Source: Massilia sp. erpn
Lineage (GTDB): Bacteria > Pseudomonadota > Gammaproteobacteria > Burkholderiales > Burkholderiaceae_D
Direction: 5' to 3'
Assembly (NCBI RefSeq): GCF_024400215.1
Contig: NZ_CP053748.1
Coordinates: 3,782,001 to 3,846,000 of the forward strand
Length of the DNA: 64,000 nt
Part shown: positions 10,007 through 18,988 of the stretch, in pieces
Layout of the letters: every line of letters begins with the position of its first letter
Position numbering within the stretch: position 1 is the stretch's first letter
The notes under the pieces: model-generated
Seen by the model: the letters and a program-made list of their open reading frames with translations, nothing else
What the model was told of the DNA's origin: nothing
The model's database searches: none
Program-made: the position numbers and the translations under genes

Positions 10007-13000
10007 ACCTCTCCGAACCATTCGTCCGCCGCCCCATCGCCACGGTGCTGCTGACGATAGGGCTGGCGCTGGCGGGCATTGCCGCCTTCTTCGTGCTGCC
10101 GGTATCGCCGCTGCCCCAGGTTGACTATCCATCGATCTCGGTCAGCGCCAATCTGCCCGGCGCCAGCCCGGACACCATGGCCAGCAGCGTCGCCACGCCG
10201 CTGGAACGCCGGCTGGGCGTGATCGCGGGCGTCAACGAAATGACCTCGTCCTCCGGCAACGGTTCCACCCGCATCAACCTGCAGTTCGACTTGAACCGCA
10301 AGATCGATTCGGCGGCGCGCGAGGTGCAGGCGGCTATCAACGCCAGCCGCGCCGACCTGCCTGCCACCCTGCGCAGCAATCCCACCTACCGCAAGGCCAA
10401 TCCTTCCGACGCGCCGGTCATCATTCTGGCGCTGACTTCTCCCACGCGCAGCCCTGGTCAGATTTACGAGGCGGTGTCGAATATCGTGCAGCAGAAGCTG
10501 GCGCAGGTGAAAGGCGTGGGCGATGTGGAAATCGGCGGCGGTTCGCTGCCCGCCGTGCGCGTCGAGCTGCTGCCCTACGCGCTGAACCGCTACGGCGTGT
10601 CGATGGAAGACGTGCGGGCTGCCATCCAGGCCACCAATGCCAACCGGCCCAAGGGCGCCATCGAGAGCGAAGGGAGGCGGCTGCAGATCTATTCCGCGCC
10701 CAGTACCGCCAGCGGCGGGCGCAGCGCCGCCGACTACCGCGATCTGGTGATCGCCTGGCGCGACGGCGCGGCCATCCGCCTGCGCGACGTGGCCGAGGTG
10801 GTGGATGGAGCCGAGAACAAAAATACCCTTGGCCTGTACAACGGCTATCCGGCCGTGATCGTGCTGGTGACGCGCCAGCCGGGCGCCAATGTGATCGAAA
10901 CCGTGGACGGCGTGCGTGCCTTGCTGCCGCAGCTGCAGGCCCAGTTGCCGCAGGACGTGAAGCTGCAAGTGGCTTCCGACAGCACCAACTCCATCCGCTC
11001 CTCGCTGCACGAGATCGAATTCACCCTGCTGATCTCCATCATGCTGGTGGTGCTGGTGGTCAGTGCCTTCCTGCGCAGCGCACGCGCCACCATTGTGCCT
11101 GCGGTGGCGACCATCGTTTCGCTGCTGGGAACTTTCGGCGTGATGTATCTGCTGGGATTCAGCCTGAATAATCTGAGCCTGATGGCGCTGACGGTGGCGA
11201 CCGGTTTCGTGGTTGATGACGCTATTGTGGTGCTGGAAAATACCTCGCGCCATATCGAAGCGGGGATGGACCGCTTCAAGGCGGCCCTGCTGGGTGCGCG
11301 CGAGGTGGGCTTCACCGTGCTGTCCATCAGCCTGTCGCTGGTGGCCGTGTTCATCCCGCTGCTCTTCATGGGCGGGCAGGTGGGAAGGCTGTTCCGCGAA
11401 TTTGCCGTCACGTTGTCGGCGGCGGTGCTGATCTCCCTGCTGATTTCCCTGACCACCACGCCCATGATGTGCGCCTGGCTGCTCAAGCCTGGGCAGGAAA
11501 GCAAGCCGGCCGGCGCGATCTCGCGCTTCTTCGAGCGGATATTCGACTATGTGCTCAAGGCTTACGAGCATTCGCTGGATTGGGCGCTGTCCAGTGTCTG
11601 GCTGGTGATGGCGATCCTGGTCTTCGTGGTAGGACTGAACGTATACCTGTTCTCGGCCGCGCCCAAAGGCTTTTTCCCGCAGCAGGATACGGGCCAGATC
11701 AATGGCGGCATCCGCGCCGACCAGAGCATCTCCTTCCAGGCCATGCAACAGAAGCTGCGCCAGCTGGTTGGCATTATCAAGCGCGACCCGGCGGTGGCGA
11801 CGGTGGTGGGATTCACCGGCGGCGGCAGGGCAGGGGGCGGCTTCATGTTCGTCAACCTCAAACCTGCTTCGGAACGCACGCAAACCGGGCAGCAGGTGAT
11901 TGCGCGCCTGCGGCCGCAACTGGCGAAGGTGACCGGCGTATCGCTCTTCCTCAACACGGTGCAGGATTTGCGCATGGGGGGGCGGCAAAGCAATTCCACC
12001 TACCAGTACACGCTGAAAAGCGACAACCGCGCCGACCTGAAAAACTGGGCCGCGCGCCTGGCCGATGCGATGAAGCAGCAGAAAGCCCTGATCGATGTGG
12101 ATACCGACCAGGCGGACAACGGCGTCGAAACCTTCGTCACGATCGATAAGGATACCGTGGCGCGCTTCGGCATGACGGTGCGCGATGTGGACAATGCGCT
12201 GTACAACGCCTTTGGCCAGCGCCAGGTTGCCACTATTTACGATGAGCTGAACCAGTACAAGGTGGTGATGGAAGCCGCGCCAGAATATGCGCAAAGCCCG
12301 GAAGCGCTGAAGGATGTGCATGTGGCGGCGCGCGCGGCGGCCACCGCCACGGCCTCCAGCAACGCCAGCGCGAACAACACCACGGCCCTGCGCGACGCGG
12401 CCACCGGCTCGGCCCTGAGCGGCGCGCCCAGCGCCATGGTGCCATTGACGGGCATTGCGCGCTTTTCGGAAAGCGCCACGCCGGCCTCGGTCAACCATCA
12501 GGACGGCGAACTGGCCACCACCATCTCCTTCAACCTGGCCGACGGTTTCAGCCTGAGCCAGGCGCAGGAGGCGGTGAAGCAGGCCGAAGCCGATATCGCC
12601 ATGCCGAACAATGTGCGCGGCAGCTTCCAGGGCACGGCGCGCAGCGCCCAGGAATCGAACAAGCAGCAGCCCTTGCTGATCCTGGCCGCGATTGTGGTGA
12701 TCTACATCGTGCTGGGCATCCTGTACGAAAGCCTGGTGCATCCGGTGACGGTGCTGTCCACCTTGCCCTCGGCTGGCGTGGGCGCCGTGCTGGCGCTCCT
12801 GATGTTCAATATGGAGTTCTCCATCATCGCCTTGATCGGCGTTTTCCTGCTGATTGGCATCGTCAAGAAGAACGCCATCCTGATTATCGATTTCGCGCTG
12901 GAGGCGGAACGCGCGCGCGGCTTGACATCGGTGCAGGCTGTGCGCGAAGCCTGCCTGCTGCGCTTCCGCCCCATCCTGATGACGACCCTGGCCGCGGCCC

Positions 13001-13224
13001 TCGGCGCGCTGCCGCTGGCCATCGGCTTCGGCGAAGGCTCCGAACTGCGCCAGCCGCTTGGCATTGCCATCATCGGCGGCTTGATCGCCAGCCAGCTTCT
13101 GACCCTGCTGACCACACCCGTGGTCTATATCCTGATGGACCGCCTGCGCACGCGCGGCCCGAATGAACGGCATTTGAGCCGCACCGGCGGCGCGCAGGCA
13201 ACTGCCGCGCCGATCACGCCATGA
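10003..13224 (+). CDS. mdtC: RND multidrug efflux pump, MdtC/MuxC-like permease
   Basis: A 1073-residue second RND pump of the operon. [20 protein letters not shown] begins the first helix, [14 protein letters not shown] carries the helix-4 Asp pair, and [14 protein letters not shown] lies in helix 10. The start is the ATG at 10003, overlapping the previous stop as ATGA; a longer open frame back to 9499 is a shadow within mdtB. It is about 40 residues longer than mdtB. The excess maps largely to an Ala/Ser/Thr/Asn-rich stretch (about residues 775-811) in the second periplasmic porter domain, a low-complexity loop rather than a new domain. Confidence 0.93.
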   Translation: MNLSEPFVRRPIATVLLTIGLALAGIAAFFVLPVSPLPQVDYPSISVSANLPGASPDTMASSVATPLERRLGVIAGVNEMTSSSGNGSTRINLQFDLNRKIDSAAREVQAAINASRADLPATLRSNPTYRKANPSDAPVIILALTSPTRSPGQIYEAVSNIVQQKLAQVKGVGDVEIGGGSLPAVRVELLPYALNRYGVSMEDVRAAIQATNANRPKGAIESEGRRLQIYSAPSTASGGRSAADYRDLVIAWRDGAAIRLRDVAEVVDGAENKNTLGLYNGYPAVIVLVTRQPGANVIETVDGVRALLPQLQAQLPQDVKLQVASDSTNSIRSSLHEIEFTLLISIMLVVLVVSAFLRSARATIVPAVATIVSLLGTFGVMYLLGFSLNNLSLMALTVATGFVVDDAIVVLENTSRHIEAGMDRFKAALLGAREVGFTVLSISLSLVAVFIPLLFMGGQVGRLFREFAVTLSAAVLISLLISLTTTPMMCAWLLKPGQESKPAGAISRFFERIFDYVLKAYEHSLDWALSSVWLVMAILVFVVGLNVYLFSAAPKGFFPQQDTGQINGGIRADQSISFQAMQQKLRQLVGIIKRDPAVATVVGFTGGGRAGGGFMFVNLKPASERTQTGQQVIARLRPQLAKVTGVSLFLNTVQDLRMGGRQSNSTYQYTLKSDNRADLKNWAARLADAMKQQKALIDVDTDQADNGVETFVTIDKDTVARFGMTVRDVDNALYNAFGQRQVATIYDELNQYKVVMEAAPEYAQSPEALKDVHVAARAAATATASSNASANNTTALRDAATGSALSGAPSAMVPLTGIARFSESATPASVNHQDGELATTISFNLADGFSLSQAQEAVKQAEADIAMPNNVRGSFQGTARSAQESNKQQPLLILAAIVVIYIVLGILYESLVHPVTVLSTLPSAGVGAVLALLMFNMEFSIIALIGVFLLIGIVKKNAILIIDFALEAERARGLTSVQAVREACLLRFRPILMTTLAAALGALPLAIGFGEGSELRQPLGIAIIGGLIASQLLTLLTTPVVYILMDRLRTRGPNERHLSRTGGAQATAAPITP

Positions 13225-14618
13225 CTCTAAAGATGAAACAGACCTTGCGCCTGCTGCCGCTGGCCGCCTCCCTGCTGGCTGGTTGCGCTGTCGGCCCTGC
13301 GTATCAAACACCTGCCACACCATTGCCGGCCCACTTCAAGGAAGCGGAAGGCTGGCAGCCCGCCGCCCCGGCCGATGCGCTGGAGCGCGGCCCCTGGTGG
13401 ACGCTGTTCGGCGATCCCGTGCTGAACGAGCTGGCCGCCAGCGTGGAAGTGTCGAACCAGAACGTGGCGGCGGCCGTGGCCCGCTATGCGCAGGCGCGGG
13501 CCATCGTGGCAGAGCAGCGCGCCGCGCTGTTCCCGACCTTGAACCTGACGGGCAGCGCCGACCGCTCCGGCGGCGAAGGCGCGGCGCGCACCGGCAACCA
13601 GTACCGCGCCAGCATCGGCGGCAGCTGGGAGCCGGACATCTGGGGACGCCTGCGTGCCGGGGCCGGCGGCGCGGCCGCCAGCGCCCAAGCCAGCGCCGCC
13701 GACCTTGCCTCGGCCCGCCTGTCGGCCCAGGGCGAACTGGCCCTCAACTATATTGCGTTGCGCCAGAGCGACTACCAGATACAGCTGCTGGACACCACGG
13801 TGGCCGGCTACGAACGCGTGCTGGACATCACGCGCAACCGTTTCGCGGCCGGCATCGCCGGCCATGCCGACGTCTTGCAGGCCGAAACCCAGCTGGCCAA
13901 TGCCCGCGCCGACCGCCTTGGCGTGCAGCGCCAGCGCGCCCAGCTCGAACACGCCATCGCCGTTTTGCTGGGCAAGGCGCCGGCCGACTTCGCGCTGGCG
14001 GCCGCCGCGCCGCAACTGGCCGTGCCGGAGGTGCCGCCCGGCGTGCCATCCACGCTGCTGCAGCGCCGCCCCGACATTGCCGCCGCCGAACGGCGCGTGG
14101 CGGCGGCCAATGCGCAGATCGGCATTGCGCGCTCGGCCTATTTCCCCAGCCTGGACCTGAGCGCTTCCTATGGTTTTGGCGCCAGCAAGGCGGCGGGCCT
14201 GTTCAATGCATCCAACAGCCTGTGGTCATTGGGCCTGTCGGCCGCGCAGACCCTGTTCAATGCCGGCGCCACCGGCGCGCGCGTCGACCAGGCCAAGGCC
14301 GGACACGCTCTGGCCGTCGCCCAGTACCGGCAAAGCGTGCTGGCTGCCATGGCCGATGTCGAAGACCAGCTTACCGCCACCCGCGTGCTGGCCGAACAGC
14401 AGGAACTGCGCCGCCGCGCCTCGCAGGCGGCCGACCAGGTCGAGCAGCAGCTATTGAACCGCTACCGCGCCGGACAGGTCAGCTATACCGAAGTGGTCAC
14501 GGCCCAGGTCAGCGCACTCAATGCGCGCCGCGCCCTGGCCCAGGTGCAGGCCGACCGCCAGACTGCCGCCGTGGCCCTGATCCAGGCCCTGGGCGGCGGC
14601 TGGCGCAACTCTCCATAA
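13221..14618 (+). CDS. RND efflux outer-membrane factor, NodT/TolC-like lipoprotein
   Basis: A 465-residue outer-membrane efflux lipoprotein that completes the tripartite pump. A lipobox LLAGC places the lipidated cysteine at residue 22, followed by AVGPAYQTP, the standard start of NodT-family channels. Two repeated OEP domains follow; the motif LGLSAAQTLFNAG and the heptad-rich helices are typical. The ATG at 13221 overlaps the mdtC stop; an alternative start MKQT lies 12 nt downstream. It is the last gene of the operon, and no regulator gene adjoins it on either side. Confidence 0.92.
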   Translation: MTLKMKQTLRLLPLAASLLAGCAVGPAYQTPATPLPAHFKEAEGWQPAAPADALERGPWWTLFGDPVLNELAASVEVSNQNVAAAVARYAQARAIVAEQRAALFPTLNLTGSADRSGGEGAARTGNQYRASIGGSWEPDIWGRLRAGAGGAAASAQASAADLASARLSAQGELALNYIALRQSDYQIQLLDTTVAGYERVLDITRNRFAAGIAGHADVLQAETQLANARADRLGVQRQRAQLEHAIAVLLGKAPADFALAAAAPQLAVPEVPPGVPSTLLQRRPDIAAAERRVAAANAQIGIARSAYFPSLDLSASYGFGASKAAGLFNASNSLWSLGLSAAQTLFNAGATGARVDQAKAGHALAVAQYRQSVLAAMADVEDQLTATRVLAEQQELRRRASQAADQVEQQLLNRYRAGQVSYTEVVTAQVSALNARRALAQVQADRQTAAVALIQALGGGWRNSP

Positions 14619-14733
14619 AGGGGCGGGCACCACAGGAACGCTCTTGTATAATCGGGCCTTCCACGTGCAATGCGCCAACGCGCCGTGCATGGAAAATCTC
14701 CCGTGACAGGGCCTTTCCATCAACCAGATTACA

Positions 14734-17322
14734 ATGAGCAAGAATCAAGCAGTCGATGCCGGCGCGGGTGCGCGGCCTATCAGTATCTGGAGTGCAGGGG
14801 GAACCGTTCCTATCGTCGCCATAGGCGCCTCCGCAGGCGGACTTGATTCGATCATTGAGTTTCTGGCGGCGGTGCCGCAGAACAGCGGCATGGCTTTTGT
14901 CGTTATCCAGCATCTTGACCCGCAGCGCAAATGCGTGCTGCCCGAGCTGCTGCAGCGCGCGACGGCCATGCCCGTATATCAGATCAGCGACAATATGGCG
15001 ATCGAACCGGATTGTGTATATGTGATTCCGCCCAATATGAGCCTGGCCTTTGCCAATGGCCTATTATCCCTGGGGCCGCTGTCCAGCCTGCGCGGACCGC
15101 GTTATCCCATCGACGCTTTCTTCCGCGCGTTGGCGACGGAGCGCCGCCAACTGGCCGCCGGTATCATTTTTTCCGGCATGGGTAGCGATGGTACGGCCGG
15201 CCTGCGCGCCATCCGCGAGGCGGGCGGCGTGACACTGGCCCAGCCGCCCGAATCGGCCAAATTCGACCCCATGCCGCGCAGCGCCATCGATGCCGGGGTG
15301 GTCGATATCACCGCCTTGCCCGGCGATATGCCGGAAAGACTGGGAAATGTCTGGTCGGTGTCGCCCTATGTGCAGCAGGCGCGCGTGCGCGGCCGGCCGC
15401 ACGCTCTGCAAGAGCTGCTGGAACTGCTGCAAGCGCATACCGGCAATAACTTCAGCGACTACAAGATGAATACCGTCATGCGCCGCATCGACCGCCGCAT
15501 GAAGCTGCAGCAAAGCCAGTCGATGGAGCAGTATGTGCTGTTCCTGCGCGAGAACCCGACTGAGATCGACCTGCTGTTCAAGGAGCTGCTGATCGGGGTG
15601 ACCAGCTTCTTCCGCGACCCCAAGATGTGGGAGCATCTGAAGAGCGTCACGCTGCCGGCCATGGTCGCGGCCAATCCGGACGGCTGCGCCTTCAAGGCCT
15701 GGGTGCCGGCCTGTTCCACCGGTGAGGAGGCGTATTCCCTCGCCATCGTGTTCGACGAGGTGATGGAGTCGATCAACCCGCGCGGCAAATACTCGCTGCA
15801 GATTTTTGCCACCGACCTCGATCCGGACGCGATCGACCGCGCGCGCCAGGGTGTTTTCAGCCGCAATATCGAGGAAAGCGTCTCGGCCGAGCGCCTATGC
15901 CATTACTTTATTGACGATGGCGTCGGCTTCCGCATCCGCAAGGATCTGCGCAATTCCATCATTTTCGCGCAGCAGAATGTGATCTCCGATCCACCATTCA
16001 CCAAACTGGATATTCTCAGCTGCCGCAACCTGCTGATATATTTCACCCATAAGCTGCAAGAGCACCTGATTCCGCTGTTCCATTACGCCCTCAAGCGCGA
16101 TGGTTTCCTTCTGCTAGGCAGTGCCGATACACCGGGCAATTTCACGGAGCTGTTTGCCTCCGTGCCCGGTTCGGGACGCGTCTACCAGCGGCTGGATGCG
16201 GCGGTGCATCGGGTCAGCCATTATTTTCCGACCAAGGTGGTATCGGCCAATGTTCCATTGTCAAACGAAGCTAGGACAGTATCCATGACGGGCAATCTCC
16301 AGTCCCAAGTCGAGCATCTGCTGCTCAAAAAACACTCGCCTGCGGCTGTCCTGCTGAGCAAAGAAGGCGATATTCTGTATATTCACGGGCGCACCGGCAC
16401 CTTCCTGGAGCCGGCGGCGGGCAAGGCCAACTGGAATATCCACGCCATGGCGCGCGACGGTTTGCGTTACCACCTGGCCGAATTGCTGGAGCAGGCCAAC
16501 GTCAGTGGCAAGCAGGAGGCGCTGCGCGGCCTGATGCTGAAAGACAGCGAGAACCGCTCGCTGCTGGTCGATGTCACGGCCGAGAAGCTGCCCGACAGCG
16601 ATGCGGTCGAAGGCATGATGCTGCTGACTTTCCACGCCATACCGGCGCCGGCGGGCAAGCGTCATCGCGGCGGTTCACCCAATCCGCATCAGGTGGAGCT
16701 GGAGCAGCAGCTGGCCCAGGCGCGCATGGAAATCCACTCTGTGCGCGACGAAATGCAGACCTCGCGCGAGGAGCTCAAGTCGGCCAACGAGGAACTGCAA
16801 TCGACCAACGAGGAGCTGCAATCGACCAACGAGGAGCTGACCACCTCCAAGGAGGAAATGCAGTCCCTGAATGAGGAGCTGTACACCGTCAACGCGGAAT
16901 TGCAGTCCAAGGTGGACGACCTGTCGATGGCCAACAGCGATATGAAAAATCTGCTGAACAGCACCGATATCGCCGTCATCTATCTCGACAACTCCCTGCA
17001 CATCCGCCGCTTCACCACCCAGGCCACGCAGATCTACAAGCTGATTCCCGGCGATGTGAACCGGCCGCTGGGCGATATCGTGACCGACCTGATTTATCCG
17101 GAACTGGAAGACGATGCGCGCGAAGTGCTGCGCACCCTGGCTTTCTGCGAGAAGCAGATCGCCACCAAGGACGGACGCTGGTTCATGGTGCGGGTGCGGC
17201 CTTACCGCACCTTGGCCAATGTCATTGACGGTCTGGTTGCCACCTTCGTCAACATCACTGAGTTGAAGTCGCTGGAGGCGCGGTTGGAGGGGCCAGGCGG
17301 CCATAACGGGGAGACGCAGTAA
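14734..17322 (+). CDS. CheB-CheR hybrid chemotaxis methylesterase/methyltransferase with PAS
   Basis: An 862-residue fusion. An N-terminal CheB esterase domain (about 25-205) keeps its catalytic set: Ser33 in GASAGG, His60 in VIQHLDP and Asp152 in GMGSDGTAG. A CheR methyltransferase follows (about 215-480) with the SAM-binding stretch KAWVPACSTGEEAYSLAI near residue 321 and NLLIYF. Then come a degenerate domain, a striking coiled coil of repeated SANEELQSTNEELQSTNEEL type (about 680-750), and a C-terminal PAS fold (about 750-850). It lacks the receiver domain of classical CheB. Its stop overlaps the start of the histidine kinase (TAATG), so the two act as a unit, probably in a sensory pathway other than classical chemotaxis. 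Confidence 0.93.
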   Translation: MSKNQAVDAGAGARPISIWSAGGTVPIVAIGASAGGLDSIIEFLAAVPQNSGMAFVVIQHLDPQRKCVLPELLQRATAMPVYQISDNMAIEPDCVYVIPPNMSLAFANGLLSLGPLSSLRGPRYPIDAFFRALATERRQLAAGIIFSGMGSDGTAGLRAIREAGGVTLAQPPESAKFDPMPRSAIDAGVVDITALPGDMPERLGNVWSVSPYVQQARVRGRPHALQELLELLQAHTGNNFSDYKMNTVMRRIDRRMKLQQSQSMEQYVLFLRENPTEIDLLFKELLIGVTSFFRDPKMWEHLKSVTLPAMVAANPDGCAFKAWVPACSTGEEAYSLAIVFDEVMESINPRGKYSLQIFATDLDPDAIDRARQGVFSRNIEESVSAERLCHYFIDDGVGFRIRKDLRNSIIFAQQNVISDPPFTKLDILSCRNLLIYFTHKLQEHLIPLFHYALKRDGFLLLGSADTPGNFTELFASVPGSGRVYQRLDAAVHRVSHYFPTKVVSANVPLSNEARTVSMTGNLQSQVEHLLLKKHSPAAVLLSKEGDILYIHGRTGTFLEPAAGKANWNIHAMARDGLRYHLAELLEQANVSGKQEALRGLMLKDSENRSLLVDVTAEKLPDSDAVEGMMLLTFHAIPAPAGKRHRGGSPNPHQVELEQQLAQARMEIHSVRDEMQTSREELKSANEELQSTNEELQSTNEELTTSKEEMQSLNEELYTVNAELQSKVDDLSMANSDMKNLLNSTDIAVIYLDNSLHIRRFTTQATQIYKLIPGDVNRPLGDIVTDLIYPELEDDAREVLRTLAFCEKQIATKDGRWFMVRVRPYRTLANVIDGLVATFVNITELKSLEARLEGPGGHNGETQ

Positions 17323-18914
17323 TGTCCCGGCCTGCGCCTCCCGCCCGGATTCGGAGCGACATGCTGAAAGCATGGCATGAGGCGCAGGTCAGCCGTATCG
17401 AGCTGGAGCTGCAGGCCGCCGCCCTGGCCGAGATGCACCGGCAAAAAGAAGAGGTGGAGCAGGATCTGAGCCGCTACACCGGGCTGTATGAGCAGGCGCC
17501 CGCCTGCTACCTGTCGCTCGGCCGTTCCGGCCGCATCGATGGCGCCAACCGCGCCGCCGCCGCCTTGCTGCGCCAGCAGCGGGCGGAGTTGATCGGCCTG
17601 CATTTCGAAGAATTCCTCGCCCCTTCTTCGCAGCCCGACTGGCGCGGGATGATGGCGCGCCTGGACCGCGAAGGCCGGCCGTCGGCGCTGGAGGTGCAGC
17701 TGCTGGAGGAACTGGGTGGCGCCAGCCGGGTGCGGCTGGAAGCCAATTACAATGCGCGCACGGGCGGCTGCCGCATCATCGTCAGCGATATCAGCGACTG
17801 GCATGCGCGCGAAACGGCCTTGCAGCGCGCCTTTTCCATGCTGGATAGCCTGGACGAGGGTATGGTGCTGACCAATGCCGATGGTCACATCGTCACCGTC
17901 AATCCCGCGTTCAGCCAGCTGACGGCCTATCCTGCCGCCGCCGTGCTGGGGCGCTCGCTGCGTTTTCTGCGCCACCGCGCGCCAGGCGCCGCTTTTTACG
18001 CGGACCTCTGGCGCAACCTGGTCAGCCGCGGCAGCTGGCAGGGCGAGGCCTGGGGCCAGCGCGCCGACGGCGGCGAGTTCCTGGCGGCGCTGTCGCTCAA
18101 GGTCATGCGCGACCCCGATGGCCGGCTGGCCAATCTGTTGGCCGTCTTCTCCGACATCACCCAGCGCAAACGCGCCGAACTGGCGCTGCGCGAGTTGCAC
18201 CGCGAGCTCGATGCGCGCGTGCGGCTGCGCACCAGCGAGCTGGCCCAGGCCAATGCCCATCTGCGCCAGCTCAGCGCCCACCTGGCCGAAGTCAAGGAGG
18301 CCGAGCGCAAGCGCATCGCGCGCGAAATCCACGATGAGCTGGGACAGAATCTGCTGGCGCTGCGCATCGACATCTCCATGCTGCAGGCGCGCACCGGCGC
18401 CAACCATCCGCGTTTGCGGCAGCGCGCCAGCCTGGCACTGGAGAATGTGGACGCCACCATCCGCAGCGTGCGCAATATTATCAATGAGCTGCGTCCCGCT
18501 GTGCTGGATCTGGGCCTGCATGCTGCGCTGGAATGGCTGGTGCGCGATTTCGCCGTGCGCGGCCAGCTCGATTGCCGCCTGCTGGTTGCGGGCGACGCCC
18601 TGCTCGAGCGCATCGACGCCGAAAGCGGCCTGGTACTGTTCCGCATCGTGCAGGAAGCGCTGAGCAATGTGCTGCGTCATGCGGCGGCCAGCCATGTGCG
18701 GGTGGAACTGGCGGAGGAGGGCGACACCGTGCTGCTGCTGGTCGAGGACAATGGCGCGGGCATGGAAACCAGCCAGCGCGACAAAGCCGGCGCCTTCGGC
18801 CTGCTGGGCATTGCCGAACGGGTGGAGGCCATGGGCGGGGCGCTGAGCATCGTTTCCGCGCCGCGCGACGGCTGCCGCCTGAGCGTGCGCCTGGCGCTGC
18901 CGGCGCGCGCTTGA
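17322..18914 (+). CDS. PAS-containing sensor histidine kinase (NarL/HisKA_3 type)
   Basis: A 530-residue soluble kinase with no membrane segments. It has an N-terminal coiled coil (about 10-50), PAS domains at about 52-160 and 165-285, a second coiled coil, and then HisKA_3 with the phospho-acceptor His337 in IAREIHDELGQN. The HATPase domain has EALSNVLRHA (N box), VEDNGAGM and GLLGIAERVEAMGG. HisKA_3 kinases normally pair with LuxR/FixJ-type regulators, but none is adjacent. Translational coupling to the upstream CheB-CheR hybrid suggests a shared signal. The partner must be encoded elsewhere. Confidence 0.92.
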   Translation: MSRPAPPARIRSDMLKAWHEAQVSRIELELQAAALAEMHRQKEEVEQDLSRYTGLYEQAPACYLSLGRSGRIDGANRAAAALLRQQRAELIGLHFEEFLAPSSQPDWRGMMARLDREGRPSALEVQLLEELGGASRVRLEANYNARTGGCRIIVSDISDWHARETALQRAFSMLDSLDEGMVLTNADGHIVTVNPAFSQLTAYPAAAVLGRSLRFLRHRAPGAAFYADLWRNLVSRGSWQGEAWGQRADGGEFLAALSLKVMRDPDGRLANLLAVFSDITQRKRAELALRELHRELDARVRLRTSELAQANAHLRQLSAHLAEVKEAERKRIAREIHDELGQNLLALRIDISMLQARTGANHPRLRQRASLALENVDATIRSVRNIINELRPAVLDLGLHAALEWLVRDFAVRGQLDCRLLVAGDALLERIDAESGLVLFRIVQEALSNVLRHAAASHVRVELAEEGDTVLLLVEDNGAGMETSQRDKAGAFGLLGIAERVEAMGGALSIVSAPRDGCRLSVRLALPARA

Positions 18915-18930
18915 AGCTGTCAAAAAAGCA

Positions 18931-18959
18931 TTTTCACCTGGAAGAGTAAGGCATATACT
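18931..18959 (+). promoter_or_regulatory. Candidate sigma70 promoter for the S46 peptidase
   Basis: TTTTCA at 18931-18936 and TATACT at 18954-18959 are separated by 17 nt, in the 74-nt gap before the peptidase start. The -10 is good and the -35 weak; this rests on pattern only. Confidence 0.35.
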
Positions 18960-18988
18960 GCCCCCGCATCCACACACAGGGGTAAATC

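Noticed and set aside
9928-13323. Antisense open frame of 1131 codons opposite the second RND pump
   Set aside because: It is a shadow caused by high GC at third positions; the sequence is His/Arg/Gln-rich without domains, and the sense gene is certain.
14647-14652. TATAAT before the CheB-CheR hybrid as a sigma70 promoter
   Set aside because: The -10 is perfect but no -35 or extended -10 lies at the right distance, so I did not list it as a promoter.
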